A stretch of DNA of 64,000 nucleotides from JBGQMW01 sp963769845 (GCA_963769845.1 CAVYNL010000015.1:84640-148639), one strand, 5' to 3'; shown: positions 9,043-18,211, counted from the first letter of the stretch. Numbers and translations: made by a program. The notes: generated by a model from the letters alone, not told the origin.

Positions 9043-9576
9043 TTGTCAATCACTGGAAATCTAATCAAGCAGCTCAGGCATGGAGCAGGACTGACACAGA
9101 AGCAATTAGCAGAGCTTGTGGGAGTCTCACAGGCTCACATCGCCAAGATCGAGCAGGCGAAGGTAGACCCCAGGCTCTCAACCGTGAATAAGATCATGGA
9201 AGCACTCCGGGCTGGTGGAGAGAAACAGTGTAAGGATGTTATGACGGAAGGCGTCATTTTTGCAGGACCCAGCGACAGTGTCTCGGAGGCCAGCGAGACT
9301 ATGGTGAAGAAAGCAGTTTCGCAGTTGCCGATTCTGGACAAGGGGAAGGTTGTCGGTACGATTACCGAGGAAAACATCGTCAGGAATCTCAAATCTAGCC
9401 TTTCGGGCGTGCGAGTCACGGAAATCATGGGCCCGCCGTTGCCTGTGGTGCCTGAGACATCTCTTCTGGATCAAGTGCGAGGATTGCTAGAGAGTAGCGC
9501 AGGCGTGCTTATCTGTAGAGGAAGAACGGTCGTCGGGATAATAACTCGATCAGACTTGCTTAAAACAATAAGGTAG
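9043..9576 (+). CDS. HTH (XRE-type) transcriptional regulator with paired CBS domains
   Basis: About 177 aa from a TTG at 9043. Residues 1-60 form a Cro/CI-like helix-turn-helix (LIKQLRHGAGLTQKQLAEL, VSQAHIAKIEQAKV). Two CBS domains follow (DVMTEGVIFAGPSDSV to EENIVRNL, and VTEIMGPPLPVV to ITRSDLLKTI). The TTG is preferred because the upstream 24 codons overlap the promoter region and do not resemble the family. CBS pairs bind adenosyl ligands including SAM, AMP and ATP. The gene is divergent from mat, so it is a natural candidate for a SAM-responsive regulator; that is inference. Confidence 0.85.
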   Translation: MSITGNLIKQLRHGAGLTQKQLAELVGVSQAHIAKIEQAKVDPRLSTVNKIMEALRAGGEKQCKDVMTEGVIFAGPSDSVSEASETMVKKAVSQLPILDKGKVVGTITEENIVRNLKSSLSGVRVTEIMGPPLPVVPETSLLDQVRGLLESSAGVLICRGRTVVGIITRSDLLKTIR

Positions 9577-9595
9577 TGCTTTCTCGGCTCTGGCG

Positions 9596-9946
9596 CTACT
9601 CTTTATCAAGTATCGGAACTACGCATACGAAGCTTAAAGTTTCATTGCTTAGGTTTTCGTACCCGTGCTTCTCGTATGATGGGACAAAGAGGACGTCTCC
9701 GGGTCCTGCGAGGGTTTCGTGGCCTTCGTCATCAAAAATCCGTGCTTTTCCAGTTAGAACGTATATCTCATGTTCTTCTGGGTGTTCATGGACGCCTATT
9801 TTTCCGCCAGGTTTGATTTCGAAGCGGCGCATCGCGTATCGTGGAGCACCGTCTTTGGTTGTTATGAGAATGCGTATAGTGGCTCCTGAAGACCCTTCGA
9901 GAGTTACTTGTTCTTCTTCAACATCACGGTAATTTTTCTTAAGCAT
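9596..9946 (-). CDS. Small cupin-domain protein
   Basis: 116 aa. Both cupin motifs are present: motif 1 GGKIGVHEHPEEHEIYVLTGKA (G, H, H, E, G pattern) around residues 49-68 and motif 2 GPGDVLFVPSYEKHGYEN around residues 82-99. It is a single-domain beta-barrel, probably metal-binding. No substrate can be assigned. It is convergent with the HTH-CBS gene. Confidence 0.85.
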   Translation of the reverse strand: MLKKNYRDVEEEQVTLEGSSGATIRILITTKDGAPRYAMRRFEIKPGGKIGVHEHPEEHEIYVLTGKARIFDDEGHETLAGPGDVLFVPSYEKHGYENLSNETLSFVCVVPILDKE

Positions 9947-10073
9947 GACGACTCACGTTCCTGGCGCGGCTTAACGTTGTGGTGTGCGTTCATATAGCTT
10001 CTTGTGTGTGCAGAAAAGACAGAAAACTACCCTGTTCGCGTAGTCTGAATAATGGCTCTGGCCCTGATTTGCT

Positions 10074-10397
10074 TCAACCATGTTTATCATGTGTCTTCTT
10101 CGGCTTTTTGAGTTTCTTCTTGAAGAACCATGGATAAAGTCGTTCGTCTTCGTAGAGGGGTCTCGGTATGCCTGCCGCGTAGTATATGTCGGGCTTCCCG
10201 TCTGGGGGTACCACAGGATATTTCGGTTTGATTCCTTTGTAAACCCGTTTGTAAAGTGCATATGAAACGAGGACGTAGAAGAAGGCAAAAGTCAGTAATA
10301 TCGAATACGCTTGATTCGCCGCGAAAAAGAATAGTATCGGCAGGGATAAGATCGTTAACGGTGAAAACAGAAGCCAGAACATGGTTTTCCTGCGCAT
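10074..10397 (-). CDS. Small two-helix membrane protein
   Basis: About 107 aa from the ATG at 10397, which has GGAGAAAG just upstream. Two hydrophobic helices (FWLLFSPLTILSLPILFFF and SILLTFAFFYVLVSYALY) precede a basic, proline-containing cytoplasmic tail ending in a run of Lys. A longer frame runs upstream but overlaps the GYD gene and reads as its shadow. An earlier ATG at 10448, three bases after the upstream gene's stop, is possible. Not recognised as a known family. Confidence 0.6.
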   Translation of the reverse strand: MRRKTMFWLLFSPLTILSLPILFFFAANQAYSILLTFAFFYVLVSYALYKRVYKGIKPKYPVVPPDGKPDIYYAAGIPRPLYEDERLYPWFFKKKLKKPKKTHDKHG

Positions 10398-10450
10398 TTC
10401 TCTTTCTCCACTGCTGGACAAAAAAAGGGTTGGAAGTGTCGTTTGCATGA

Positions 10451-10741
10451 TTAGCGCTTTTTCATTGAGGCGATGAACTCGTCGATAGGGACGGCTGCCA
10501 TGCTCATTATCCTGATTGTTCCTCGTGAGCCGAGCTCGATTGAGACTTTGCTGATTGTCTTGTTGTCTGGTGCTTCCACGATGTTTGCGAAGTCGTACGG
10601 TCCAAGCATTGCGTATTGGCTGATGACCTTGACTCCTAGAGCCTCCAGTTCCTTGTTCACTTCCTTGATCCTTTCCGGCTTTTCTTTTACGGTCTTCCAT
10701 CCCTCATCCGTGAGATTGGACAAGAGAATATAGTAGGGCAT
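10451..10741 (-). CDS. GYD-domain protein
   Basis: 97 aa from MPYYILLSNLTDEG. It contains LGPYDFANIVEAPDN, close to the G-Y-D signature of the GYD family (COG4274), and ends SMAAVPIDEFIASM. These are small ferredoxin-like-fold proteins of unknown biochemical role. The ATG at 10741 is chosen because it begins the conserved first strand; a start six codons earlier is also open. A small membrane-protein gene follows on the same strand. Confidence 0.8.
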   Translation of the reverse strand: MPYYILLSNLTDEGWKTVKEKPERIKEVNKELEALGVKVISQYAMLGPYDFANIVEAPDNKTISKVSIELGSRGTIRIMSMAAVPIDEFIASMKKR

Positions 10742-10880
10742 ACAAGCCACCAGTCTCAAGCTATGATGACATTTAGGATTTCAACTTTTCCATAGTTCGC
10801 CTGTTACTTCACGAGCAGGCATACTGAAAGGATGGTAGCATGCGATTTCTACAGTTCCATTGGTTGTCGTTTCGTGCGCA

Positions 10881-12251
10881 CTAGAACCCCTGACTGATGA
10901 TGTCCACTGGCTTCATGATTTCTCTCAAGAACACAGTTGCATAGGAGCCACGGTACAGCACTAAAGCCACTTTAGCGATGCCCTTGGCCTTTTCCCGCGT
11001 AGACTCTTCGAGGGAGAACTCTTTTATCGGTGTGGCTGCCGTTCGCAGTCTGCCTTTTTCTGCGACTTCAGGCAGAGCGGTCACCTTGAAATCTTGGATG
11101 GAAACGTCTTCTTCCTCAAGAATTTGCTTCTCAATTTCGCCCTGTGGTCCAAGCATCGGGCGTTGTTTGAAGCCGACTAGTGGAATTGCTAGCCGCATTT
11201 TGCCTGTCTTGATCTTGTCGTTTACTTCCGCGTTGACCGTTTCACTGACTATTCGGTACATTGTGATCAGCGGCAGGCCTGAACGCTCGATGTTCACTGC
11301 GTAGTCTCCTACGTCTGCCTTGTTCAGGGGAACGCCTTCTTCGATTCTTTTGCTCAGGGACCTGTTGAAGAGGTAGGACTGATAGGCTTGGACGAAAAGC
11401 TCCCTCAGCTTTTTCGGCAGCCTTCTGAGTGCGCCAGCATAATCATCAGGCTCTTCCGCAAGGCACTCGAGCATCGCTCTTTCATAGCGCAGTTGCTTGG
11501 GAAAGTCTCTCAGGGCCTGCTTGAAATCCTGCGTGTCTTGAAGCTGTTTGCGCGCTTGCCTAGATGACGGATGTTCATACGGGCTTGGCTCAGCCAGAAA
11601 AATCATCGCAGCTTCTCGGAGATTTGCTTTGATTATGGCCTTTCCCACACGATGCGTGATAGCGCGAGTTGTCCCGAAACGCTGATGCCCAAAAAAATTC
11701 GGGATGCCTCCTGCTTCATTCAATTCCTCAACTGTCTCGGCAACTACTTTTCGGATAGTCGCTTCTGAGTGTTCCAAGTTTCTGATTGTGATGTGGAAGC
11801 TGTTGCCTAGCAGGTAGTAGGCTGACAGTCTGTTGGGCACGTAGCCGGCGGGCTTGACTTGGATGTCTTTGATGTGAACCTTCTGCAAGTCTTCTGGCGC
11901 AGCATTTTCGACTGTTATGTGCTGGGCTGTAACCGCCTTAGCGTCCTTTATCCCCGCGAACTGCACCTGCCCTGTGCTTAAGCCGAGTTCTCTTGCCACG
12001 TTTCTGACGGCTATGAGCGTGTCCCAGTTCCTCTTGACCAGAACGCAAAGCAGGTAACGGCTTTTGGTAGAAGACGCGCCCAAGGCTCGGCTGGCAATAC
12101 CTTTTTCGTCTGCGGACGCTTTGGAACCATCTACCAGTACTTCTTCGACAACAAAGTCGTCAAGTGCTTCGCGAATGGTTCCGCCGATGCCCTGTAAGTG
12201 TGTGGCGTAGACCTCGATGCCTATCGTTTTTTCCAGTTCGGGAACTTGCAT
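10881..12251 (-). CDS. truD: tRNA pseudouridine(13) synthase TruD
   Basis: 456 aa. The TruD catalytic segment is FAGIKDAKAVTAQ around residue 108, with the catalytic Asp in K-D. Other family motifs are FVVEEV near residue 33, IPNFFGHQRFG (the NxxxQRFG element) and LFVQAYQSYLFNR. The long insertion expected in archaeal TruD is present. It isomerises U13 in tRNA. It lies 14 nt downstream of pth2 on the same strand, suggesting a small RNA-related operon with the geranylgeranyl-reductase-like gene upstream. Confidence 0.95.
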   Translation of the reverse strand: MQVPELEKTIGIEVYATHLQGIGGTIREALDDFVVEEVLVDGSKASADEKGIASRALGASSTKSRYLLCVLVKRNWDTLIAVRNVARELGLSTGQVQFAGIKDAKAVTAQHITVENAAPEDLQKVHIKDIQVKPAGYVPNRLSAYYLLGNSFHITIRNLEHSEATIRKVVAETVEELNEAGGIPNFFGHQRFGTTRAITHRVGKAIIKANLREAAMIFLAEPSPYEHPSSRQARKQLQDTQDFKQALRDFPKQLRYERAMLECLAEEPDDYAGALRRLPKKLRELFVQAYQSYLFNRSLSKRIEEGVPLNKADVGDYAVNIERSGLPLITMYRIVSETVNAEVNDKIKTGKMRLAIPLVGFKQRPMLGPQGEIEKQILEEEDVSIQDFKVTALPEVAEKGRLRTAATPIKEFSLEESTREKAKGIAKVALVLYRGSYATVFLREIMKPVDIISQGF

Positions 12252-12265
12252 CTGACTGCGCCCGT

Positions 12266-12628
12266 CTAGAGAAGTGGAAGCTTGCCTGTGAGCTTGTCGA
12301 CTTTCTCAGCAGGCGCCGGACCAATGCCCAGGCATGTCACCGTTCCAGCTGGAATTTCTGTTAGCCCTCTGTCAACGATCAGCGCGTTGGGCAAGCCTAA
12401 TTCTTTGGCTGCAGTTTCCAGCTGTGACATTTCTTTCTCGCTTTTCACCTTGACGGCGATCTTGCGTTGTCCCTCGTCTAGCCATTCGTCAAACCATTTT
12501 CTGCAGTGTTTACGCGCTTCTTCGGCTGCTGAAACCGCAGCGTGCCCAGCTTGAGCTGCAGTCTTGCCCTTGCTTAGGCGCAAGTCGGAGCGAAAGACGA
12601 TGACCTGCTTGTAGCGAAACTCAGACAA
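12266..12628 (-). CDS. pth2: Peptidyl-tRNA hydrolase, Pth2 type
   Basis: 120 aa from a TTG at 12628. Family motifs are YKQVIVFRSDLRLSKGKTAA at the N-terminus, AGHAAVSAA, and ALIVDRGLTEIPAGTVTCLG in the second half. It releases peptide from stalled peptidyl-tRNA. The start is chosen because Pth2 proteins begin a few residues before the KYKQVIV strand. GGAGGA lies 1-2 nt upstream of this TTG, closer than usual; a second TTG at 12640 is an alternative. A longer frame extends into the upstream gene and is not credible. Confidence 0.92.
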   Translation of the reverse strand: MSEFRYKQVIVFRSDLRLSKGKTAAQAGHAAVSAAEEARKHCRKWFDEWLDEGQRKIAVKVKSEKEMSQLETAAKELGLPNALIVDRGLTEIPAGTVTCLGIGPAPAEKVDKLTGKLPLL

Positions 12629-12672
12629 GCTCCTCCACAACCTTTCCCTATTCAATTCTGCTTTCACAGATT

Positions 12673-13905
12673 TTAAGGGTTTGCAGACAGGTAGACGAAA
12701 AAGAAGTATCCTAGGGCCGTCAATGTTCGAGGGCTCCTGAGGACATGCAGGAGTGTTTGTCCCTGAAAATCTATGTCTTTGACCTTCTGCAGAGTCTTGT
12801 CCAAGCCGAGCCTCCTGCACATGGCTATCATGTCGTCCAGTCTCTTGTCAGGGATCATGTCCAAAGTCTTCCTCATTCTAAGCATCGTTCTGGCGTCAAA
12901 CCCTACGGTCTCGTTGCAGCGGGTCTGGTAGGTTCTCAGAAACTTTGCCGAAACGTCATTCCTGCTTAGGGCTTCACTCGCAACTTCTGCCGCTATGTTC
13001 GCGCACGTTAGACCGAGGACAATGCCGCCGCCCGTGGTCGGTTTGACCTGAGACGCAGCGTCTCCGACTGCCAAGAAACCGTTTGAATAGGCTTGTTTGA
13101 CGGGACCTCCGAGCGTTATAGGATGGAACGAGGCTTGCAGTATCTTTGCATTGTGCAGCTTCTTTGAGGCTGCTGGATGCTTGGTCATAAGCTTGTGTAA
13201 CAACTGCTTCGGATTCCCCTTTCTTGCCCCCAAACCGACCTTGGCCCTTCCGTCTTTCTTCGGGATCAACCATCCATAGAACCCTGGAGCATACTCTTCT
13301 CCAAGAAAAACTTCAACTGCATCAGGCTCCACGGCTTTGACATTTTCGACTTCTGCTTCAACCCCGTTGACAAGCATGCGCCGGTCAAGACCCGCCAAAC
13401 CAGCCTGCCTCAGAAGACTCGAGGAAACTCCCCCAGCGTCAAGCACGATTCCCGCCGTTTTCTTCTCCGTTAGGTTGTTGTGTTTGACGGCAACCCCTCT
13501 GATGAATCCATTTTCAATTGTCAACGACTCAACACGCGAGCTTAGGCAATATTCTGCTCCTGCATCTGTTGCCTTGTCTGCCAACTGCTTGTCAAACAAA
13601 GCCCTGTTTACCGTGCACGTTACTGGTGACTGGAATCGCACTGAGAACCTGTTTCCGTCTGGTGAGTGGAAGTGTGCAGCGTAGAAGGTGTTCTCAACAA
13701 TTTCTTTTTGCAGCGGCAGCAAGCCTAGGTTTGAAAGGCCTTTGATGCTTATGTGGCCCGCACAGTGCGATGGGAAGCCGATTTGATTGTGCTCTTCGAA
13801 GACTGTTACTTTGACGCCGCGTTGAGCCAGCTTCAGTGCTGCGTACGAGCCGCACGGTCCGCCTCCGGCGACTATCGCGTCTGGAACGTTTTTCATCCGT
13901 TGCAC
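12673..13905 (-). CDS. Geranylgeranyl reductase family flavoprotein
   Basis: 410 aa. The FAD-binding AIVAGGGPCGSYAALKLAQ at the N-terminus and the family motif GFPSHCAGHISIKGL around residues 42-56 (Cys-Ala-Gly-His) are clear. GDAASQVKPTTGGGIVLGLT near residue 285 is the second FAD contact. In archaea these enzymes saturate the isoprenoid chains of ether lipids. The lipid role is inferred from the family. Start may be the ATG at 13905 or at 13896. Transcribed towards pth2 and truD. Confidence 0.9.
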   Translation of the reverse strand: MQRMKNVPDAIVAGGGPCGSYAALKLAQRGVKVTVFEEHNQIGFPSHCAGHISIKGLSNLGLLPLQKEIVENTFYAAHFHSPDGNRFSVRFQSPVTCTVNRALFDKQLADKATDAGAEYCLSSRVESLTIENGFIRGVAVKHNNLTEKKTAGIVLDAGGVSSSLLRQAGLAGLDRRMLVNGVEAEVENVKAVEPDAVEVFLGEEYAPGFYGWLIPKKDGRAKVGLGARKGNPKQLLHKLMTKHPAASKKLHNAKILQASFHPITLGGPVKQAYSNGFLAVGDAASQVKPTTGGGIVLGLTCANIAAEVASEALSRNDVSAKFLRTYQTRCNETVGFDARTMLRMRKTLDMIPDKRLDDMIAMCRRLGLDKTLQKVKDIDFQGQTLLHVLRSPRTLTALGYFFFVYLSANP

Positions 13906-13933
13906 GCTGACAATCCAGGCTGAGGCGGTCTGT

Positions 13934-14167
13934 TTAGGCGATAAATTCGACGCGCCTTTTGTTGCGGACCATGGATGTGACGCGCACTTTTCCAGCTATT
14001 TCTAGTTTCATGAGCAGTGCGTTGAAGTCCTTGAATCCCAAGTCTTCGAACTCGTCTGTCAATGCTTCAAACAGTTCCGTGTCTGGTAAAGCTCCTTTCT
14101 TCTTCAACAGGTCTAGGAGCACGAAGTAGGCAGGATGCGTCTTCCAAGTCTTAGTGGGCATAGGCAA
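13934..14167 (-). CDS. Small winged-helix-like protein
   Basis: 77 aa. Helical N-terminal part (AYFVLLDLLKKKGALPDTEL) followed by a helix and a beta-wing-like end (GKVRVTSMVRNKRRVEFIA). This order suggests a winged-helix DNA-binding domain, but no family is recognised. It starts 14 nt after the stop of cdc48 and probably belongs to its transcript. Confidence 0.65.
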   Translation of the reverse strand: MPMPTKTWKTHPAYFVLLDLLKKKGALPDTELFEALTDEFEDLGFKDFNALLMKLEIAGKVRVTSMVRNKRRVEFIA

Positions 14168-14180
14168 TGTTTATCAGCTC

Positions 14181-16352
14181 CTATGTGACCGGTGTCGCGG
14201 GCTTCTGCACTTGTCGGGCTTGCTGCATGAAGCTCTTGTACCATTTTTCCATGTCTGGTGTGATTGACGGACCGATGCGTTTCTTTGCTTCCTCAAAATC
14301 TGACAGCGTGACTTCCTTGGTGTTCACGTCTTTTCTCAAGGCGTACATCGCCGCTTCGCGGCACAATGCCGAGATGTCTGCGCCTGAATAGCTCTTGGCC
14401 AGTGTTGCCAGGCTTGCTGTGTCCACGTTTTTCGCCAACGGCATATCCTTCGTGTACAACTTGAAAATTTGCACTCTGCTCTTCTCATCTGGCTCGGGCA
14501 CGTATATGAGCCTGTCAAACCTTCCAGGCCTCAGAACGGCTGGGTCTACCATGTCCGGCCTGTTCGTGGCCGCTATGACAACGACGTCCTCCAAAGTTAC
14601 TATGCCGTCCATTTCTGTGAGCAGCTGGCTGATGACGCGTTCGCTGACTCCGCTGTCCGAGAAGCCTGCAACCCTTCGCGGCAGCAGCGAGTCGATCTCA
14701 TCAAAGAATATAACAGCCGGCGCTGCCATCCTGGCTTTCCTGAACACTTCCCTGATCGCTTTTTCTGATTCTCCGACCCATTTCGAGAAGATTTCAGGAC
14801 CCTTGATCGTGATGAAATTAGCTGCACTCTCAGTTGCCACGGCTTTTGCCAACAACGTCTTTCCACAGCCCGGCGGACCGAACAGGAGAATGCCCTTGGG
14901 CGGTTTTATGCCTAACCGCTCAAAAACTTCAGGCGTCTTCAACGGCCATTCAACCGCTTCTATGAGGTCCTTCTTGACCTCTTCCAGCCCGCCTACGTCT
15001 TCCCAGCGTGTTGTGGGGATTTCAATGTATACCTCGCGCATGGCGGTCGGCGTTATTTCCTTGTACGCGTTGATGAAGTCTTCCATCGTTACTTCCATCT
15101 TTTCCAGGACACTTGGCGGAACACGTTCTTCTTCGAGGTTTATCTGCGGCAGGTACCTGCGGAGTGATTTCATGGCGGTCTCCCTTCCAAGCGAGGAAAC
15201 GTCGGCGCCCGTATAACCGTGCGTCATGTCCGACAGTTTCTTGAGGTCCACATCTGCTGCGAGAGGCATTCCACGTGTGTGGATCTGCACTATTTCATAT
15301 CTGCCCTGCTTGTCGGGTACGCCTATCTCGATTTCCCGGTCAAACCTGCCTGGTCTGCGCAGTGCAGGGTCGAGTGCGCCCGGCCTGTTTGTGGCGCCGA
15401 TTACTATGACGTTTCCTCTTCCAGACAAGCCGTCCATCAGTGCGAGCAACTGTGCGACTACTCGTCTTTCCACTTCGCCCGTGACCTCTTCCCTCTTGGG
15501 CGCTATGGCGTCCAGTTCGTCGATGAATATGATGCTGGGCGCGTTCTGCTGTGCCTGCTGGAAAATCTCCCGTAGCCTGGCTTCGGATTCTCCGTAGAAT
15601 TTGCTCATGATTTCGGGGCCGTTGATGGAGAAGAAGTTGGCTTCAGACTCGTTTGCCACTGCCCTTGCGAGCAGGGTTTTGCCGCATCCTGGCGGTCCGT
15701 GAAGCAGCACGCCTTTTGGCGGTTCAATGCCCAGTCTCTGGAAAAGCTCCGGATGCCTGAGCGGGAGCTCAACCATTTCTCTCACTCTCTGGATCTCCTC
15801 GTGCAGTCCGCCCACGTCTTCGTACGTTGTTTTGGGCAATCCTTTGCCTTCAGGCGCAGGCTCGTTGAGTATCGTAAGCTTTGTTTCGTTCGTGACTTTC
15901 ACGATGCCATGCGGACGCGTTTTCGTAACCGTGAAGGGTATGGCGTGTCCGAGCATCATCACCAGCGTGGTGTCGCCTTCAATAAGCGTTCTCTCCATGA
16001 GCCTGTTTCGTACAAAATTCGTGAAATCCTCATCAACGTTCAAACGCATGTCCACAGGCGCCAGCGTCAAACTCAACCCTGTCTTAACCTTTGCGGGTCT
16101 TACGACGACGTATTCGTTTATTGCCACGCCAGCATTTTTCCGTGTGAAACCGTCGATCCGTAGCAGGTCGCGGTTCTGGTCTTCGCTGTAGGCTGGCCAC
16201 GCTATGGCCGAGGTCGTGCGTTTCCCGCAGATTTCGATAACGTCGCCCGCGGAGATTTCGAGTTTCTGCATCGTCCGCTGGTCTATGCGTGCTATGCCTC
16301 TTCCAACGTCTCTCTGTCGTGCGTCTCCAACGCGTAGTTGAATTTCACTCAA
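14181..16352 (-). CDS. cdc48: Cdc48/VCP-type AAA+ ATPase
   Basis: 723 aa. An N-terminal double-psi-barrel region (residues 1-180) precedes two AAA modules. The first has HGPPGCGKTLLARAVA and FIDELDAIAPKREE with arginine fingers in RRPGRFDREIEIG. The second has FGPPGCGKTLLAKAVA and FFDEIDSLLPRR with RPGRFDRLIYVPEP. It unfolds protein substrates and can act with the proteasome. The C-terminus ends KPATPVT and does not show the usual hydrophobic-Tyr-X ending. The gene lies downstream of aEF-1beta and a zinc-ribbon gene in the same direction. Confidence 0.97.
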   Translation of the reverse strand: MSEIQLRVGDARQRDVGRGIARIDQRTMQKLEISAGDVIEICGKRTTSAIAWPAYSEDQNRDLLRIDGFTRKNAGVAINEYVVVRPAKVKTGLSLTLAPVDMRLNVDEDFTNFVRNRLMERTLIEGDTTLVMMLGHAIPFTVTKTRPHGIVKVTNETKLTILNEPAPEGKGLPKTTYEDVGGLHEEIQRVREMVELPLRHPELFQRLGIEPPKGVLLHGPPGCGKTLLARAVANESEANFFSINGPEIMSKFYGESEARLREIFQQAQQNAPSIIFIDELDAIAPKREEVTGEVERRVVAQLLALMDGLSGRGNVIVIGATNRPGALDPALRRPGRFDREIEIGVPDKQGRYEIVQIHTRGMPLAADVDLKKLSDMTHGYTGADVSSLGRETAMKSLRRYLPQINLEEERVPPSVLEKMEVTMEDFINAYKEITPTAMREVYIEIPTTRWEDVGGLEEVKKDLIEAVEWPLKTPEVFERLGIKPPKGILLFGPPGCGKTLLAKAVATESAANFITIKGPEIFSKWVGESEKAIREVFRKARMAAPAVIFFDEIDSLLPRRVAGFSDSGVSERVISQLLTEMDGIVTLEDVVVIAATNRPDMVDPAVLRPGRFDRLIYVPEPDEKSRVQIFKLYTKDMPLAKNVDTASLATLAKSYSGADISALCREAAMYALRKDVNTKEVTLSDFEEAKKRIGPSITPDMEKWYKSFMQQARQVQKPATPVT

Positions 16353-16437
16353 ACAGAATCCTTCCGTGACTATGCTGTAATACGGTTCGGAAACAGAAGC
16401 ACGTTCCTATATAAATGTGTTAAGCAGTAGAAGAAGT

Positions 16438-16713
16438 CTACTTACTCGTTCTTCTCACCATGAGCGTTTCGACTTGGCTCACGCCTTCCACAGTTTCCAG
16501 CTTCTTCTCAAACTCGTCAAGCAAGCCTGTTTCGTCCTCTGGAAATTTCACCTGAACTAGGAGGGCTTTCAGTCCGTAAGCCACCAGCTCTTCTCCGTAG
16601 CCGTATACCATGGCATGAGCCGGAACGCTGTCTTCCAGTCTCTTCTTCATGTCAGTAAAATCGTTGATTATGTCTGTTGGGAAAATCTTGTATGTTACAA
16701 CAACGAAACCCAT
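16438..16713 (-). CDS. Translation elongation factor aEF-1 beta
   Basis: 91 aa, the size and pattern of the archaeal guanine-exchange factor for EF-1alpha: VVVTYKIFPTDII at the start, VPAHAMVYGYGEELVAYGLK in the middle and VEGVSQVETLMVRR at the end. It reloads the elongation factor with GTP. It is 19 nt downstream of the zinc-ribbon gene and 85 bp upstream of cdc48. Confidence 0.93.
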   Translation of the reverse strand: MGFVVVTYKIFPTDIINDFTDMKKRLEDSVPAHAMVYGYGEELVAYGLKALLVQVKFPEDETGLLDEFEKKLETVEGVSQVETLMVRRTSK

Positions 16714-16732
16714 TCGCTAATCCTCCGTCAGG

Positions 16733-16921
16733 TTAGGGACCGACGAACCCGCATTTCGGGCACTTGTACGGTCTGCCGAACTTCCTGCACTTTGCACAGC
16801 GTTTGATCTGTATCTCTCCGCAGTTTGGGCACAGAAACTTTGTAGCCTCTCCTCCGGGCGCGATCGGTTTGCCGCAGCTCGTGCACGTTATCAACATCAA
16901 TGTGGCCGGTTTTTCGGTCAT
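16733..16921 (-). CDS. Zinc-ribbon protein next to aEF-1 beta
   Basis: 62 aa with four CxxC knuckles: CTSCGK, CPNCGE, CAKCRK and CPKCGF. It belongs to the short archaeal double-zinc-ribbon family (DUF1610/HVO_2753 type) that is commonly encoded beside aEF-1beta. GAGG lies 9 nt upstream of the ATG at 16921. A translation-related role is likely from context only. Confidence 0.88.
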   Translation of the reverse strand: MTEKPATLMLITCTSCGKPIAPGGEATKFLCPNCGEIQIKRCAKCRKFGRPYKCPKCGFVGP

Positions 16922-16960
16922 GGTGAACTTCCTCGGTGTGGGACTTGTAATTGTAGTGCT

Positions 16961-16970
16961 TCCTTATAAA
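16961..16970 (-). promoter_or_regulatory. TATA box for the zinc-ribbon/aEF-1beta transcript
   Basis: On the minus strand the sequence reads TTTATAAGGA, 40-49 bp upstream of the zinc-ribbon ATG, a normal position for an archaeal TATA element with a short leader. Confidence 0.5.
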
Positions 16971-17113
16971 TCGTTTGAGGTTCAACAGGACAGCCTAACT
17001 ATCATTTCGTCGTCCTTGGGTCGTCCATGCAGTTGCTTCTATGCATGCTTGTTCGGATTGTATGCGCAAGATTATTATCGCGTTTTCAAGCTACTAATGA
17101 ACGAGGTTAGCTT

Positions 17114-18148
17114 TTGGGCGTTGACCTGCGCGACCTTGTTCCGAAGCGGGCTATCAAGCTTGAGGAGTTGAGCGCCAAATCCATAGCTATCGATGCTTAC
17201 AACGCCCTTTACCAGTTCCTCGCGATCATACGCCAGCCTGACGGCACGCCGTTGAAGGACAACACTGGAAGAGTCACCAGCCACCTGAGCGGCCTGCTCT
17301 ACCGGACAAGCAACCTTCTGGAGCTGGGCATAAAACCGGTTTACGTTTTCGACGGGGCACCCCCGGTGCTCAAGGCTGTCGAGATCAAACGGCGCATGAA
17401 GGTGAAGGAAGAGGCTCTTGTCCAGTACGAGCGCGCGTTGAGGGAGGGTCGCACGCAGGAGGCTCGCGTCTATGCTCAGGCGACTTCGCACCTGAAGGAT
17501 TACATGACTGAGGACAGTAAGAAGCTTCTGGACTTGATGGGTGTGCCGTGGGTTCAGGCTCCGAGCGAGGGTGAGGCTCAAGCTGCACACTTGGCGAGGC
17601 AGGGGCGTGCTGACTACTGTGCCAGCCAGGACTATGACAGTCTGCTTTTTGGCGCGCCCAAGTTCGTGAGGAACATCACCATCTCCGGACGACGGAAGTT
17701 GCCGAGCAAGAACATGTACATCGAAGTCATCCCAGAGGTAGTTGTGCTGGACGAGGTTTTGAAGGAGTGCGGCATAACGTATGAGCAGCTGATCGATGTT
17801 GGTATACTGATTGGAACAGACTTCAATCCTGACGGGATCAGGGGTTTAGGACCGAAAACTGCCTTAAAACTGGTGAAGGAGCACGGAAGCCTGGAGCAAG
17901 CGCTGCCACATGTGAAGAATGCAGAGTTTCCGGTTGAACCTCAGAGAATCAGGGAGATTTTTCTCCACCCGAAGGTCACGGACGAATACAGGCTTGAATG
18001 GCGGAACCCAGATGTTGAAGGCATCGTTGATTTCATAGTCAGAGGCCGCGACTTTTCAGAAGACCGCGTGCGCAAGGCGCTCGAAAGAATGCAGAAGGGC
18101 ATGACAGAACAGAAGAAAGGCACGACATTGGAGAAGTGGTTTGGCTGA
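17114..18148 (+). CDS. fen: Flap endonuclease FEN-1
   Basis: 344 aa starting MGVDLRDLVP from a TTG at 17114 with GAGGT 7 nt upstream; the Gly-2 needed for the active site is preserved. Metal-binding acids are visible in AIDAYNAL, YVFDGAPP, PSEGEAQAA, CASQDYDSLLFG and GTDFNPDGIRGLG (helix-hairpin-helix). The protein ends TTLEKWFG, a PIP box for binding PCNA. It removes 5' flaps in Okazaki fragment maturation and repair. Confidence 0.97.
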   Translation: MGVDLRDLVPKRAIKLEELSAKSIAIDAYNALYQFLAIIRQPDGTPLKDNTGRVTSHLSGLLYRTSNLLELGIKPVYVFDGAPPVLKAVEIKRRMKVKEEALVQYERALREGRTQEARVYAQATSHLKDYMTEDSKKLLDLMGVPWVQAPSEGEAQAAHLARQGRADYCASQDYDSLLFGAPKFVRNITISGRRKLPSKNMYIEVIPEVVVLDEVLKECGITYEQLIDVGILIGTDFNPDGIRGLGPKTALKLVKEHGSLEQALPHVKNAEFPVEPQRIREIFLHPKVTDEYRLEWRNPDVEGIVDFIVRGRDFSEDRVRKALERMQKGMTEQKKGTTLEKWFG

Positions 18149-18211
18149 TCTGGCAGACGGAAATCCTTTTCTATTGCGGCATGATAAGGAGTTCCAAAAC
18201 GGTGATTATGC

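Noticed and set aside
14395..15216. A 273-codon plus-strand frame opposite cdc48
   Set aside because: Antisense shadow of the AAA modules with no recognisable domain.
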